A DNA stretch of 64,000 bases, from assembly GCA_964007475.1 (NCBI GenBank), contig OZ023273.1, forward strand, positions 132,116,732 to 132,180,731. Reading direction: 5' to 3'. Positions 26,229 to 38,513 of the stretch are shown in pieces. A program made the translations under genes and the position numbers. Positions within the stretch are counted from its first letter, which is position 1, and every line of letters starts with the position of its first letter. This DNA comes from Hybos culiciformis (lineage: Eukaryota; Arthropoda; Insecta; Diptera; Hybotidae). Under the pieces are notes generated by a model that saw nothing but the letters and a program-made list of their open reading frames with translations, was not told the DNA's origin and ran no database searches.

Positions 26229-26940
26229 ACCGTAGCTGAGTGGTAGTGTTGGCGAATTGCAATGCTAATAACTTCGCTACACTTCAGGTTACAAACACAG
26301 AATTCCATGTTTTGCAGAAAAAAATGGGTTCGTTCTGTGTTTGGTACTTGGTTTGCCATATAAATTTTTTTTTTTTTTCATGGTTTGAAAGTAGGTTTGA
26401 CACAAACCTAGAAATTTTACTACATAGTTTTATTGTATTTCAAAAAAAAAAATGTATAACCTGTCAATTTGCAGAAAATTTACAGAAAAAATCATACTTT
26501 AAAATGCTTCGATATAAAAAAAATAATAATAAATTGAAGGTTGTCAAAAAAGAAAATAAATTAAAATATTTTTAAAAAAAAATTGAATATTATTTTTATT
26601 TTCCATTTTTTCTTGAAATTAAAAAAATTAATTTTTTTTTTCAAATTACGAAAAATTAAAATTTTATTTGAGAAAGAATTTTTTTTAATTTTACAAAGAA
26701 TTTTTTTTTAATTTCAAACCAAACCATCTTTTATAAGTGTTCGCCAACCTATTTTCAAACCAAGAAATTCATGGTTGCTAACGTGAAGTGTAGCGAAGTT
26801 ATAAGGACGCAGGTTCGAATCCCAAAGAAGGGGTAAGCATAAGAATATAATTTAATAAAAAAAATTCTAATAAATAAAAAAAATTAAATAAAAAAAAAAA
26901 ATAATTAAAAAGAAAATTAAATACAAAAAAATTAAATAAA
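26229..26940 (+). repeat. tRNA-derived SINE interrupted by MITE copy B
   Basis: The head is ACCGTAGCTGAGTGGTAGTG, with a box A match TAGCTGAGTGG at 26233-26243, continuing to AATGCTAA at 26268. It resumes after the MITE as GGACGCAGGTTCGAATCCC, with box B GGTTCGAATCC at 26812-26822. With the MITE removed the box spacing fits a tRNA. The acceptor stem does not pair and an A/T-rich tail follows (about 26840-26940), so this is a tRNA-derived SINE rather than a functional tRNA gene. The parent tRNA is not determined. Confidence 0.6.
26269..26801. mobile_element. MITE copy B, inverted relative to copy A
   Basis: A 533-bp element with the same termini as copy A (TAACTTCGCTACACTTC...GAAGTGTAGCGAAGTTA) and opposite internal orientation. 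TAA flanks both sides (26266-26268 and 26802-26804). It sits inside the tRNA-derived SINE head. The nearby uninterrupted SINE copy shows a single TAA at the equivalent point, which directly supports a TAA target duplication. Differences from copy A are scattered substitutions and A/T-run length changes. Confidence 0.88.
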
Positions 26941-26952
26941 TAAAAAATTTCT

Positions 26953-27165
26953 TTTGCAACAAAAATTCAGGAAAAATAAAGTATTCGCTTTAAAAGTAAT
27001 CCACTTTTAATGCAATCTTATTTATTTGTTTGTCTTAAACAAATTTCTTTTGAAGGAAACTGCAACAATTGGTTTGCTTTTGCTGCAAAAGTACTAGGTA
27101 TTGGCTTTAAAAGGAAGCTACTTTTAATGCAATCGAGACCTTTGTTTGTCATAAAAGAAAACCAC
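26953..27165. repeat. Two-copy internal direct repeat, about 116-bp spacing
   Basis: GTATTCGCTTTAAAAGTAAT (26981) plus CCACTTTTAATGCAATC and TTTGTTTGTC recurs as GTATTGGCTTTAAAAGGAAG (about 27099) plus CTACTTTTAATGCAATC and TTTGTTTGTC. Each copy is preceded by CTTTTGC(A/T)(A/G)CAAAA. This is a subterminal duplication inside the CACGGAAAG-ended element. Confidence 0.6.
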
Positions 27166-30100
27166 AAACAAACTTTGTTTGCTTAATTTTTCGTTCAGCA
27201 ACAACGTTTTTTTTCTTTCCGTGTACAGCATCTATAATTTTTTGTATATTGCTTGCTGAGTATATATACTAATGAACGATTTTAGCAAGATTACCTTGAA
27301 CTTTAAATCTGTTGATATTATTACTACGTACACCCATCTGTTCATATTATAATTACACAATTATACACATATAACTATTATTACATATAGTCACATTCGA
27401 CTCAAAAAATTCAGAAACTAATTTTGTGTAAAAAATTATATTTTGTTTTTCCTAGAAATAAATTATTGTTCTGTTATATTTATTTTCAAAGAGTTAATTT
27501 TCAGTGCACAAATAATGCAGATAATTTTTTTTGTTTTACAACTTTAAGAAAAAATAATGTTAAACACATTTCTATTATCACAGTCTTTTATAAAAACAAA
27601 ATTTGTTATTGATTTTTCTACATTTTCATGCATAATTAAATCCTTTCTTAAATAAAACATTACATTAGACCGAAAAAAAAATTGTTGAATTATACATATC
27701 AAAAATTAAAAGCATTATTCCAACAATTTTTAATTAACAATCTAAACTTATGTTAAAGTTTTATATATAGTATTAGTCAAGCATATTTTATGTTAATAAA
27801 CATTGAAATAGTTTCAGTTTTGTATTGAAAATTTTTCTAATTCAACGAAGCAAATAATATTTTAAGTTTTTCAAAATTTCAACAAAACCGTCGAAAATTT
27901 TAACTGAAAATATCGCCACATAATGTTTATTGAAAAATTTTTTTTTCACAACTTATTTGTATAATGCCTCCATGAAAATTATGAAAACCAGTACTTTCAA
28001 TATCTATTTTTATTGCTTTTAAATTAAAAGTTGTTTGTTTGGTATATAAAATTTCATAAATTAAAACTACTATGAAGGCCATTTATTTTAAAATCCATTT
28101 CAGTTTTATATGGAACCATACAGTCTGCTTTAAAAAAAAAAATCTATGTACGACTTTTTTTTCATCAATATTTCAACTTTTTTTTTTTAAATTTATTCAG
28201 TTTGTATATATACAAAAAGTAATGTGAAATATTAACAAAAAAAAAAAAAGAGCTTTTAGCAGACTATGTGTCTCCAAAATTAAACTCCCTGTTTTTTTTT
28301 TACCAATTCAAATTACATAAACAAGATCAACTCCGCAATAGCCAAAAGTAAACCTAAGAATACAAAAAAAATAATTTTCACAATAAAAGATACAAAAAAA
28401 AATTATTATTTTTTTGACATTAAGCATTAATTGAGAGCTTGAATTATGATTAAATAATAACCACGTTTCGAATAAACAAAAATTAAAAAAAAAAAGTTAA
28501 TAATTTTGAAGAAAATATATATATGTATGTATATAAAAATAAATTCAACAAAAATTGTAATTTAAAGTTAATGAGTTTGTGGCTTTAAATATCTTAACTG
28601 TATGTTTAATCCTCAGCATTATTTTGTAATTTTTGTTGCGGAACTTAGCTCTTAATTTTATTTTTTTACAATTGCAGTCTAATTCAACTAAATGTTAACT
28701 ATAAAAATTCATCAGTAATTCACATATTAAACTCCATATCAGTAGTATGAATTTCAAATCATTTCTGTACTTGGTAAGATTATCCTTGATAATGAAAATA
28801 GTAAAATAGCATTCTCAATATCAATATGAAAACCAATAGGAGCTGTCATTGTAAAATATTCGTTTTTCACTATTTTCACAAATTAATGTATTTCACATGT
28901 TTATAGAGTTTAGAAATATGTTTAGAAATTTTTTTTTTTTATCTCAAATTCAATAAACTAACTTAACTAAACAACTATCATAATTTCAGTTTTATATTGC
29001 ATAAAATGTAATAATATATTTAACTGTTTAGCAGATTTACCTTATGCAACATTTTTCTAACGAAATAAGGAAAAGCTATTCAAAATTCAGTATTATAATA
29101 TTTTGGACAAATTTAATTAAGAATTTGGTAAATTAAAACTAAATTACAAATTATTTCATATGATCGTGTGCATTTATCTTTAATACATACAACATCAAAA
29201 ATATGAAGATGAAATGTATTTGAAACGACCCATTTTGATTTATTACACTAATTTTAAGAAAACAAACTTTAATCAGAGCTTAAAAAATGGACTCTTATAA
29301 TTTAAATTTAAAATGCTTACATCTAATTGAATTAATTTTTTAATTAATTATGGTTCCACTAGTATAAAATTAGTTGTATAGACAAGATTGGTTTTTTGCG
29401 AAACAGCAGCACGCTCAAGCTTTTATTCTATTCAAACAAATTTATTTTATACTATCAAATGCAATTTGAGAAAGCAAATTAAATCTTTTTTTAAACTAAC
29501 ATCTAACCACAGACAATCAGTGCCAAATAATTTTTAAAAATTCGTCGGCACACAAAAAGTTCTTTTAAAATTCATCTTAGTGACAAGACCATTAATTTAG
29601 TAATTTGATATTCTTTTGGTTAAGATATTTAAGAAAAAAAAAATAAATAAATTAACTTATTGTGTTAAAATGGGAGCAGCAAAATTACCATAATTTATGC
29701 GTATTTTGGTTTTTTTTTTGTATTTTTTTTTTTATGTAAAGCTTCAATTTTTTTTATTGGAACTTATTATGGTTTCAAGTATCAATGAAATAAGTTAATT
29801 TTATATGCCAAATTGATGCTGCGCAAAACATAAAAAAAAAACAAGAAATTAAAACAGGTGCACAAATAAATTTGTAAATTAATATTTTTTCAAAACATAA
29901 GGTTAAAAATAAAATTTTCAAAAAATTTAAGGCAAAAAATCTGGTTTTATTTTTAAAAAAAATATCATTATGTGCATTACTGTCAATTAAAATATCCGGA
30001 ATTTCTATAAAATAAATGAAAATGGAAAATGAAAGTTGTGACTGTGGAAATCTCATTTTTGACCTTTAAAATTATGCATTCATGTAAAATTTTTTGCATC

Positions 30101-31749
30101 CTCTTTACTTTTTTTTTATATTAAAAATTTTTTTAAGACGATTTAATTTGTAGGAACTTTTGCTATACTAACATATTATATTTTATTATCACAAAATAAT
30201 AGAATAAAAACAGTAAAAAGGTTCATATTTTCTCAATTCAACTCGAATCGTACCAGAATCAATAAGCACTTTTAATTACACCACTTTCGTATAATGACTA
30301 TGGGCTTAACATTTTTATTCTAAACTAAATTCTAAATTCGTAATAATTTCAAAAAAGATTATTATAAGCAGTTTCATGTTCAGAAAAACAAAAGACTTAA
30401 GCGACGAACTTTGGTTTTTAATTGGCTGATTATATAAAAATCTTAATGAAGATCTTTTCTGTCAAAAAACTTTTGCAATTATAGTATTAGTCTGGCCTTT
30501 AGAGACCATAAAAAAAATTTTATAATGTTAATAAATAATAAAAAATTTTATCAGCAACTTGAAAAAATTACAATTTTTTACGACTATGAGGAAATTTTTA
30601 TTTTTGGGTCTTTTAACCACAAAGATAAGTAAAAATCAACAAATTTTTAAAATGTATTATCGTTAAATCAAACGCTAATTAATTAATTAAAAAATGGTAA
30701 TAAGCATAGATATTATTTTTTATTCATTCGTATATACAATTTAAAAATTTAATAGCGTGTAATAAAAAGTAAATAATAAATGGAAATAAAAGGTTAACAC
30801 GACAGAAAACACCGCAGGAATATATATGGAAAATGAAAAATTTTCAAGTTTATGAAAGCTCTAATAAAAAATTCTTATGATTTGCACTCAAAATAAAAGT
30901 AAAGGTTCTAAAATTATTTTTTTATTCATCGATAATACACCTTTTTAAAATTTGGAATATTTATAATTAGGTAAATTTAAAATTTAAAATTTTTTCTTAC
31001 TATAGATCTGCATAATAATTAAAAGTATAGATTAAAGTTTAAAGTTAATATTAATAAAAAAAAATTTGGAAAAAATTACGTTTTTGAAATCAGAATACAA
31101 TCTATGATTATCTTATTCTATGATTGTCTTGTATCTAATATCTATCATTGAATCAATCACATTTACAATACTTTATTTTAATCATAATAAATTATTTTTA
31201 TGCATATATATTGTATGTAGAACCATCATAATTCCTAAAACAATATACTTCTACCAAATATCCAAAAAAAAAAAAAAAAACATTTTTATTTTCTGTCTTA
31301 TTATTGATGTGATTATTGATGTGGACTGTAAACAACCACGTGAGTACAATCTTTGATAGAATTAAGAAATCATCTATATTTATAGAATCTAAAATACATA
31401 ATATTAAATTTTTTATTAACTAATTTTTTATCTTGTTGTCATTTTTGTTTACCTAATATTAATAAATTTTACTAAAATAATAGTAATATATTATTTATAT
31501 ATTTTTATTTAATTTTTTTTTTTTTTTTTTTATAATCTCTATACAATCTATACTTTAATTATAATAAACAACATAATAATACACCACATTAAGAGAAAGA
31601 TAATAAATTTTTATTATTTAATAAATTTTAATAAAATTTAGAATGTTATGAATTATTAATATACGTATTATAAGTATTTTTTTAATATCTTGTTAATTCT
31701 TTATAAAACCTGATAGTTTTGACGCAAATTATAATTTCTATAAAAAAGA

Positions 31750-31772
31750 ATAATAATAATAATAATAATAAT
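31750..31772. repeat. (AAT)n microsatellite
   Basis: About seven uninterrupted AAT units in non-coding DNA. Confidence 0.8.
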
Positions 31773-32996
31773 ATTTTATGATGCACTGAATATGTTTTCG
31801 TTGAGTAAGTAAAACAAACAGATTATGAAAATTTGACTTTCTGGCGAAGTGGTCTTGTGGGAAATCGTTTGGTTTTCAGCTTTTTTAATTAATTTGTTCA
31901 TTAAGTTGGTTTAAAATATATTAAAAAAATTTCACAGAATTAGATAATGTTTAATTTCGTTAATTATAATTTGAAGCTCATATTTTTGTTTCTAAAATTG
32001 TGCTTTAGATGTTAACTTTATCAATTCTACCATCACGTTATTATAATAGTAACTAAAATATTTTTTTAAAATTCAAGTGTTCTCCAGAAACTTTGGACCA
32101 ATAACGTTTATTTAAAGTGTATCACAAAACTACTATCATAAATTAGATATAATAGTATACAATATCTTTTTTATATAGAGAAGAAAAATGTTGGCACCAA
32201 AATATGTCACATTTGGACATAAGTTTGCATAAAATTACAAAATTTTAGTATAATTCATTGTTTCATTGGCTTTATTCTTTTACGTAATTTTTTTCTGAGT
32301 TTTATTCAGTGTGGTCAATACACGAGCCTTTTGCTATCTTGGTGGCCGATCAGTGCATATTTAATATTCTTTGATATTTTTTTTTTTTTTACCACCGGGC
32401 AGATGATATCATCAGTTTGAATTTTTTAAATAACTTAATTTTGTATCTTTTTTTGAAGTTTTTTTTTTATTTTACTGTGAATTAAAATTTATTTTTTTTT
32501 TAAATTGTGTATTTCTCGTTCTTTTATATTATTTTATATGAGAAAGTATCGGCAAAAAATCGAATAAATTAATTTACCTTTTTTATGTACTATTTGGATA
32601 ATTTTAACCACAGGTTATTTTTTAATTAAATCATTAGAAATGAATACACTTGTGATACATATAGTTAACATACTTATATAATATAAAATATCAGATATGT
32701 ACATAATATTTAATAGTTGGAATTATTCTGTAAGGGTTTAATTTGATCTCGTATTACTTATATATATACATATATTTATATATTTTAATCTGTGCACTGT
32801 GAGTAATTTAATACATTAACTTCTTGGTGACGGGAAAGATGAGCTACCCTATATCATATTTGTTCAAATGGATTTTTAATAATTATACAAAATACAACCA
32901 TACCTTTTTATTATTAAGTTAATGATCTAATTGAAAGCATAAAACATAACCCACACATTTGAAAATTAATCAAAGAATTAGAATAAACTACTCACA

Positions 32997-33109
32997 TATA
33001 TAAAAGCCAGCCCTCACAAGAAGGCTGTGTTAGATTTATTCAACTGAATATGTACCTTGTTAGTAGACATAAGCTGAATCTATTCTTAACTTCCACCGTT
33101 TTATTGTAG
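32997..33109 (+). promoter_or_regulatory. Possible TATA promoter with a 19-codon frame
   Basis: TATATAAAAGCCAGCCC at 32997 is followed about 50 bp downstream by a short ATG frame (33050-33109, MYLVSRHKLNLFLTSTVLL, stop TAG). The frame could be the first exon of a small secreted peptide gene, but no downstream exon is identifiable and the TATA motif is common by chance here. Confidence 0.15.
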
Positions 33110-35516
33110 ATATTTTTGAGATTTTTCAGTAAGATTGCATATTCTAAAAAATAGTTACCTGTCCTTGTATACGAAAAATTTCCATACATATATTCGAAAA
33201 AAATTCGTGGTACAGAACGTTATTCAAACAAAAATGACAACATTTTTAAATTAATTTCTATAAATCAATAAATTAATATCTAATTATTGATATGTATAAT
33301 ATTAAAAAAAAAAAAAGGATATGGGAAAAAAATTAACCTTTCCGTCATTAAAAAAATATTTCCTGACTTGTAATTTTGAAATACATATTCTAAATAGAAA
33401 ACAAAATACAACAAAAATTTGAGTTAATTTTAATTTTTGTTTTTTTTTTTTTTTATAAAAGATCGCACGCATCGTAAAGACTTAATTAACAAACCATGAA
33501 AAATGCTTTTTCTTTAATTTAACAATACAGAAAATGGTCATTAACAAATTTCATTGTTTTAAAAAACTGAAAATTATTTTTTAATATAAAAATGAATAAT
33601 GGATTGAAAAAATAAGATTAATTATATTTTTATAATATATACTTCGAAAAGAAGATAGAATTTCACAGCTGGTGTTTTCACATATTTACATTTTTTAATA
33701 ATATTATAGAGACCCTATCAGACCATGTCAATCCTCTAACTCCTGCGGTGTAGAGAAATTCATATATATGCATTTGTCAGGTTCTTTGAGAATAATATTA
33801 GATATCATATTTTATTGTACACATATATTTAATTAACAAACATATTATTTGTGAAAAAGAGTGGCCCATTTTTTGGTTTTTTTTTTCGAAAAATTATACT
33901 TTTTTGGATTTTTGTTAAATGTTCTTAACAGACTAAGAGATCTTAAGTAAAAGTTTTTTTTTTTTTTGAATAAAATTCAGAGTAAAAAGTAAAGAAATTT
34001 TCATAGGTATTTAATTTTTTTTAAATTCTATTTCTTCGAAGTTTTTGAAGCACTCAAAACATAAATGTGCTTTTAAATTTTAAGAATTCTTACTATTTAA
34101 GTTTTATGAACTTTTTAAAGTATACTATCGTTTAGTTTTAATCTTAGTTTACAATAAAAAGGATCGTAGATAAACAAATCTATAAATATCTTGTACTTTG
34201 TTATCAAAAATTTACTTTTTAAGAATTCAGTCGAAACTATTTGAGTTCGATAAATTTGTAAATAACTTTTTTCATAATTATTTGTCGCTGACTAGTTGAC
34301 ATAACATTTTCTAAAGGGAACAAAATGAATGAGATCTACTGAGAAACACATTTTTATTCTAAAATGCTTATAATTATCAAATTAATTTAACAAATTACAA
34401 TCGAATCAATGCGAAAATATGAGTTATATCTTTCACTTTTATCCAAACCAAAAGGAACAAATTTTTCGAGTCCGTAGGAGGAGCTACAGGCGCTCAAAGG
34501 TCAAATTTATTTAAATTTTTTTTTTTTAAGTAACAAACCAAGTGCAAATAAAAATGCAAGTGCTTTACAAATATTGATTTATTGTCCCACAGTAAGTAAC
34601 TAAGTATTATGAATATTCATTATTGTTCAATAATTTTAATTGAGAATAAAATAGCTGCTATAAACATAAAATGAAAATAAATCAAATAAAGTTACAAAAA
34701 TATCAAAACTTTGGCGCCAGGGCGCCTTTCTAAGTGGATTTACATATTGCTACAGATCTAATTAATTTTTATTATAAATGATGTAAATACAAATTACAAA
34801 ATTCTTTGTAATATTTTTGCAGGTGTTAATTTGATCTTGAAAAAATTTAATCTATTTACTTTTACAACAAAATATAACAATTATATATTTTTAATTAAAA
34901 TAGATTTAATATTATATTACTTTATCAATAACATTTTTCATTATTTGAAAATTATAATTAACTTAGGAATCACCATATTCCTAAAACTAAAGAGTGTTAC
35001 AACCTCGATTTTCTGCTTTTTGATAATATGTACGTCAGATCGCATGTTGTGTTAGCTTTTGTTTTGTTGGATGAACAAGTTCAATAAACTTTAATGATGC
35101 ACAAGAATTTTATAATTCGATTATTTTTCGATATAAGATAAATCAGCCCTATCGTTGAATTAAAATTCTTAATAAGCTATTACTAAGTGAATTTTAATTA
35201 TTGTTTAATCAACAGTCAGTATAGGAAAAGTGCATAACATTATTACATAGAAAATTTTAAATAAGGAGGATGCGTCCAATACTAAATATATATTTTTTTT
35301 AGCATAATTATTCAATAATGTATGATTTAACTTGCCATGATTTTTCGTTTTTTTTTTAATTAAATCCATTTTACTTAATTTATAATTTGTCCCCAAAACT
35401 CAAATAAATGTGTTTGTGACAGCAAGATTTCACGAGTTTGTTTTTGGTATAATATCAATAATAATCAAATCTGCACGCGCCCCCATTTAATTGTTTTGAT
35501 TAATTCAAACAAGTTT

Positions 35517-35560
35517 TTATAAAAGGGAGAATTCCACACACGATAAAATTTATTAGTTAG
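35517..35560 (+). promoter_or_regulatory. Possible TATA core promoter
   Basis: TATAAAAGGGAGAATTCC starts at about 35518, with an Inr-like TTAGTTAG about 34 bp downstream and a rare GC-rich patch (TGCACGCGCCCCC) about 45 bp upstream. No credible coding exon follows. If real, the product would be non-coding or a 5' UTR exon. Confidence 0.2.
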
Positions 35561-38330
35561 CGATAAATAATATTTAATTGACAACTTAATTAAGTATATG
35601 GTGTTAAAATATTAGTTGTGATATTAAATAATTTAGTAATAGTTCATAAACTAAATATTCAAATTTTTTCAAACCATATCTAATATTTCTTAATAAATAT
35701 AATATTAATAGTATGAGTATATTGCAATAATTCAATAGTATCCAGCCTAAAAATAGTTTTTATTAGTTTTTATTAATAACTAGATTTAAATAAAGTAAAA
35801 TTTTGTGTTCAATAAATAAACCAAATATGTTTTTTTTTTTTAATTTGCAATAGCAATAAAGTGGCCAAATTTATTTTTACACTTGAACTGGAAAAATGTG
35901 AAAAATCCTTGTTGGTGTAGTTTTAACGATTTGACATAACTTATAAAAATTTATTTCAGAATGTGTTTTATTTGTAATTATGAATTGATTTACTGGGCTT
36001 ACCAAAATAATATATTTATACAATTTTGTATAATGCATGTAACTTTTACATAATTATTTAATTTTGTAAAAAAAAACTCATTTGTTTTCAACTTTTTATA
36101 ACTTTGAAAGATAATTTTAAATTCAAATCCGGCTTGTATATATTTTTATCTCACATAAAATTCTGACGAATATATATAGTCTTATTCAAGCTACGATAAT
36201 AATAATTTTCGACAATCGAAAGAATAAATAATGCTATTATTTTGTATTGTATACTCATATACGTTACGCCACTCATTTTCATATTTATACTTATTCGAAT
36301 AAGTAATTTTCATTCGTATAGATACAAAATTATCTTTATTTCCATAATCTTCGTATCTACTTGTAAACATAATTTTAATTAATGATTTGTAATTGAAATT
36401 TTATGAAATATAATCTTAAATTCTATATAACGTTATAAAGAAAATTCTTCGTAAATTCTTTGACCACAAAATTTAAAACTGACTGTTGCGTGAATTTATT
36501 ATTTTTTTGTATTAAATAATGTCAATAACTCAAATTTCTAGGTTTTATTTATATAAATTATTATTATTAATTAAAACTTAATCTCTAACAATAATTTACA
36601 AAATTAAAAAAAAAATAGAATGTTAGTATAATAAAAAATCGCGAAATGTAATTAATACTAATCATGCCAAGCGTGTTAAAAACAAAATAAGCGCCACCCA
36701 AGTTGTTATTTAAATAACAAAAAAAAAATAAAAACTTAGACTTAAAAAAACTAAAAGATCCCTTTTATTTATTTTCTTAAATACAAATTAATTTATTGTA
36801 CTGTTGTCATTTTTATTTCTTAATTATATACAATACAAAGAATTTTTTATTTATATAAATATATATACCTATTTTATAGGTATACAAAATATTTTACACA
36901 GGTGATTTTTTTCTTTTAGAATAAAATGAAAAATTGTTCTTACCCTATATTTAAAAAAAAAAATGCAAAATATACATAATCATAATATCAGTAGAGTAAG
37001 TATGCATGCAGTATAATGTTTAGCTGAATATTAGATTTTTAAATGAATATAAATTATAAAAAGGTTTTTTTCTTATTTGTTTAGTTTTTTTTCAAATTTT
37101 TCCAGGAGATCCACCTTCTTTTCTTAGAAGCTTGTATAAATCCTTATAATTTTATAAAAGCTAGTTTTTAATTTGTATGCATACACATGTCATCTGTATA
37201 CGTCATCTGTATACGAAAGTGAAAAAATATTAAGTTACTAGAAATTCTATTATTATCGAGTTCTGCATAATTATAAAAACGAAATTAAATTCAACATATA
37301 CAACTAAATCAAATAAATTATACAACATTATAAAGATAATAGTTGAATTTGAAATCAATTCATTGATTAGGTACATTGATTTTCAGATTTTTTTTTTAAA
37401 TACTCTTATTTGATAATAATAACAATCCAGTTTTTAGTTGGAAAGTTTCAAATAACCAATCCCTCTTTTATAAATATTTGATTCATATCTTTATTTGATC
37501 GAACTTCGGAATTAATTCATGAACCACTATTTTTGTTGAATATAGTTTTTAAAAGCTAAATTAAATTGATCATAAACAAAAAATGTATGCATACAAACAT
37601 TATCAATAAAATTCTCTTTTAATAAAATAAAATATTTTTATTTAAAATCTCCACAAAATATTAAATATTAAAATATACATTTTTAAATATCTTTCAATTT
37701 TCGTCCACCTACATTATAATAAACAATAATAATTTGATAAATAAAAACACTTTAAAAAACAAAGGTAATAATATAAGTTAAGTAGTTACACTCATTCGAA
37801 AATTTATTTATATGTATCTGAAATATAACAATTATTTATCTTTATCGAGGATATAAAATGAAACTGAATCATCCGAAAGGTAAACGCCACCTACTTAAAC
37901 ATTTATTTTTAACAAAAAAAAAAGTAATTCTCTAATCAATTCTAATTTTCCAACCAATTAAAAGAATGAAATATTTTCAAGAAGAAGAATAAAAAGAAAA
38001 AAAATATCCTATTTGTACGAATTTTATATTTGTAGGAATTTCTAAAAAAAAGAACGGAACAGATATTTATACTAGCGTAAGTTGTTGATTCCCTTAAATT
38101 AACTACAACTGCAATAGTTATATAAATATACCATTCAATGTACCTAACTACTAATCTTTAATAAGCCCAAAATACTTCCAAAAGTTGTTTAAAGGAAAAA
38201 ATCCGACTTATTGAATTATTGAATTATAAATTTTAAGTTAAATAACAGTGTTATATTTTCGTGACTGTTATGCCTGTTTGACTATTTAAAGGTCCTGGAA
38301 TTGCAATCTGCACTAAAAAAAGGCTATACA

Positions 38331-38513
38331 TGACATAACCGCGAAAATTTTTTGTCATAACCGCGAAATAAAAAATGAAAGTGTCATAACCGCGAAAAAT
38401 GTCTTATATTTTTTTTGCCATAACCGCGAAAAAATATGGCAAAAAATTTAAAAAATTTCGTTTCGCGATTATAACATAAAAATTTCGCGGTTATGGCATT
38501 TGCGGTTATGTCA
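38331..38513. repeat. Cluster of TGACATAACCGCGAAA motifs in both orientations
   Basis: Four forward copies of (G/C)(T/C)CATAACCGCGAAA lie at 38331-38430 and at least two full inverted copies (TTTCGCGGTTATGGCA, TTGCGGTTATGTCA) plus a decayed one (TTTCGCGATTATAACAT) lie at 38458-38513. The outermost copies are TGACATAACCGC and its complement GCGGTTATGTCA, giving the 183-bp cluster inverted ends. CpG-containing repeats are very unusual in this sequence. It is probably a small transposon with terminal and subterminal repeats. No target duplication is visible. Confidence 0.6.

Larger units (their letters stand above)
25517..27225. mobile_element. Composite element with CACGGAAAG inverted ends
   Basis: The outermost sequences are inverted copies: TACACGGAAAGAAAAAAAAC at 25517 and its complement ending CTTTCCGTGTA at 27225, about 23 bp long. 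If the ends are CACGG...CCGTG, each is flanked by TA. Within it lie a minus-strand and a plus-strand tRNA-derived SINE head, MITE copy B and a two-copy internal repeat. The left and right inner flanks share motifs such as TTGCAGCAAAA in opposite orientation. No transposase frame is readable. It may be a non-autonomous TA-targeting (Tc1/mariner-like) element that collected later insertions. Confidence 0.5.
27226..38330. other. A+T-rich non-coding DNA, no gene seen
   Basis: Eleven kilobases with no supported coding exon, RNA gene or transposon end. An (AAT)n microsatellite lies at 31750-31772. Two TATA-like motifs (about 32998 and 35518) are listed separately with low confidence. TTGTTATTTAAATAACAA at 36703-36720 is a perfect 18-bp palindrome. 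TGGCGCCAGGGCGCC at about 34714 is a rare GC-rich imperfect palindrome. Confidence 0.5.

Noticed and set aside
26229..26828. Functional tRNA gene
   Set aside because: The box A and B matches are good only after removing a 533-bp insertion. The acceptor stem does not pair, and a second truncated copy lies beside it, so it is a SINE head.
38331..38513. CRISPR-like array
   Set aside because: Repeats are irregularly spaced, occur in both orientations and sit in an insect nuclear genome with no cas genes.
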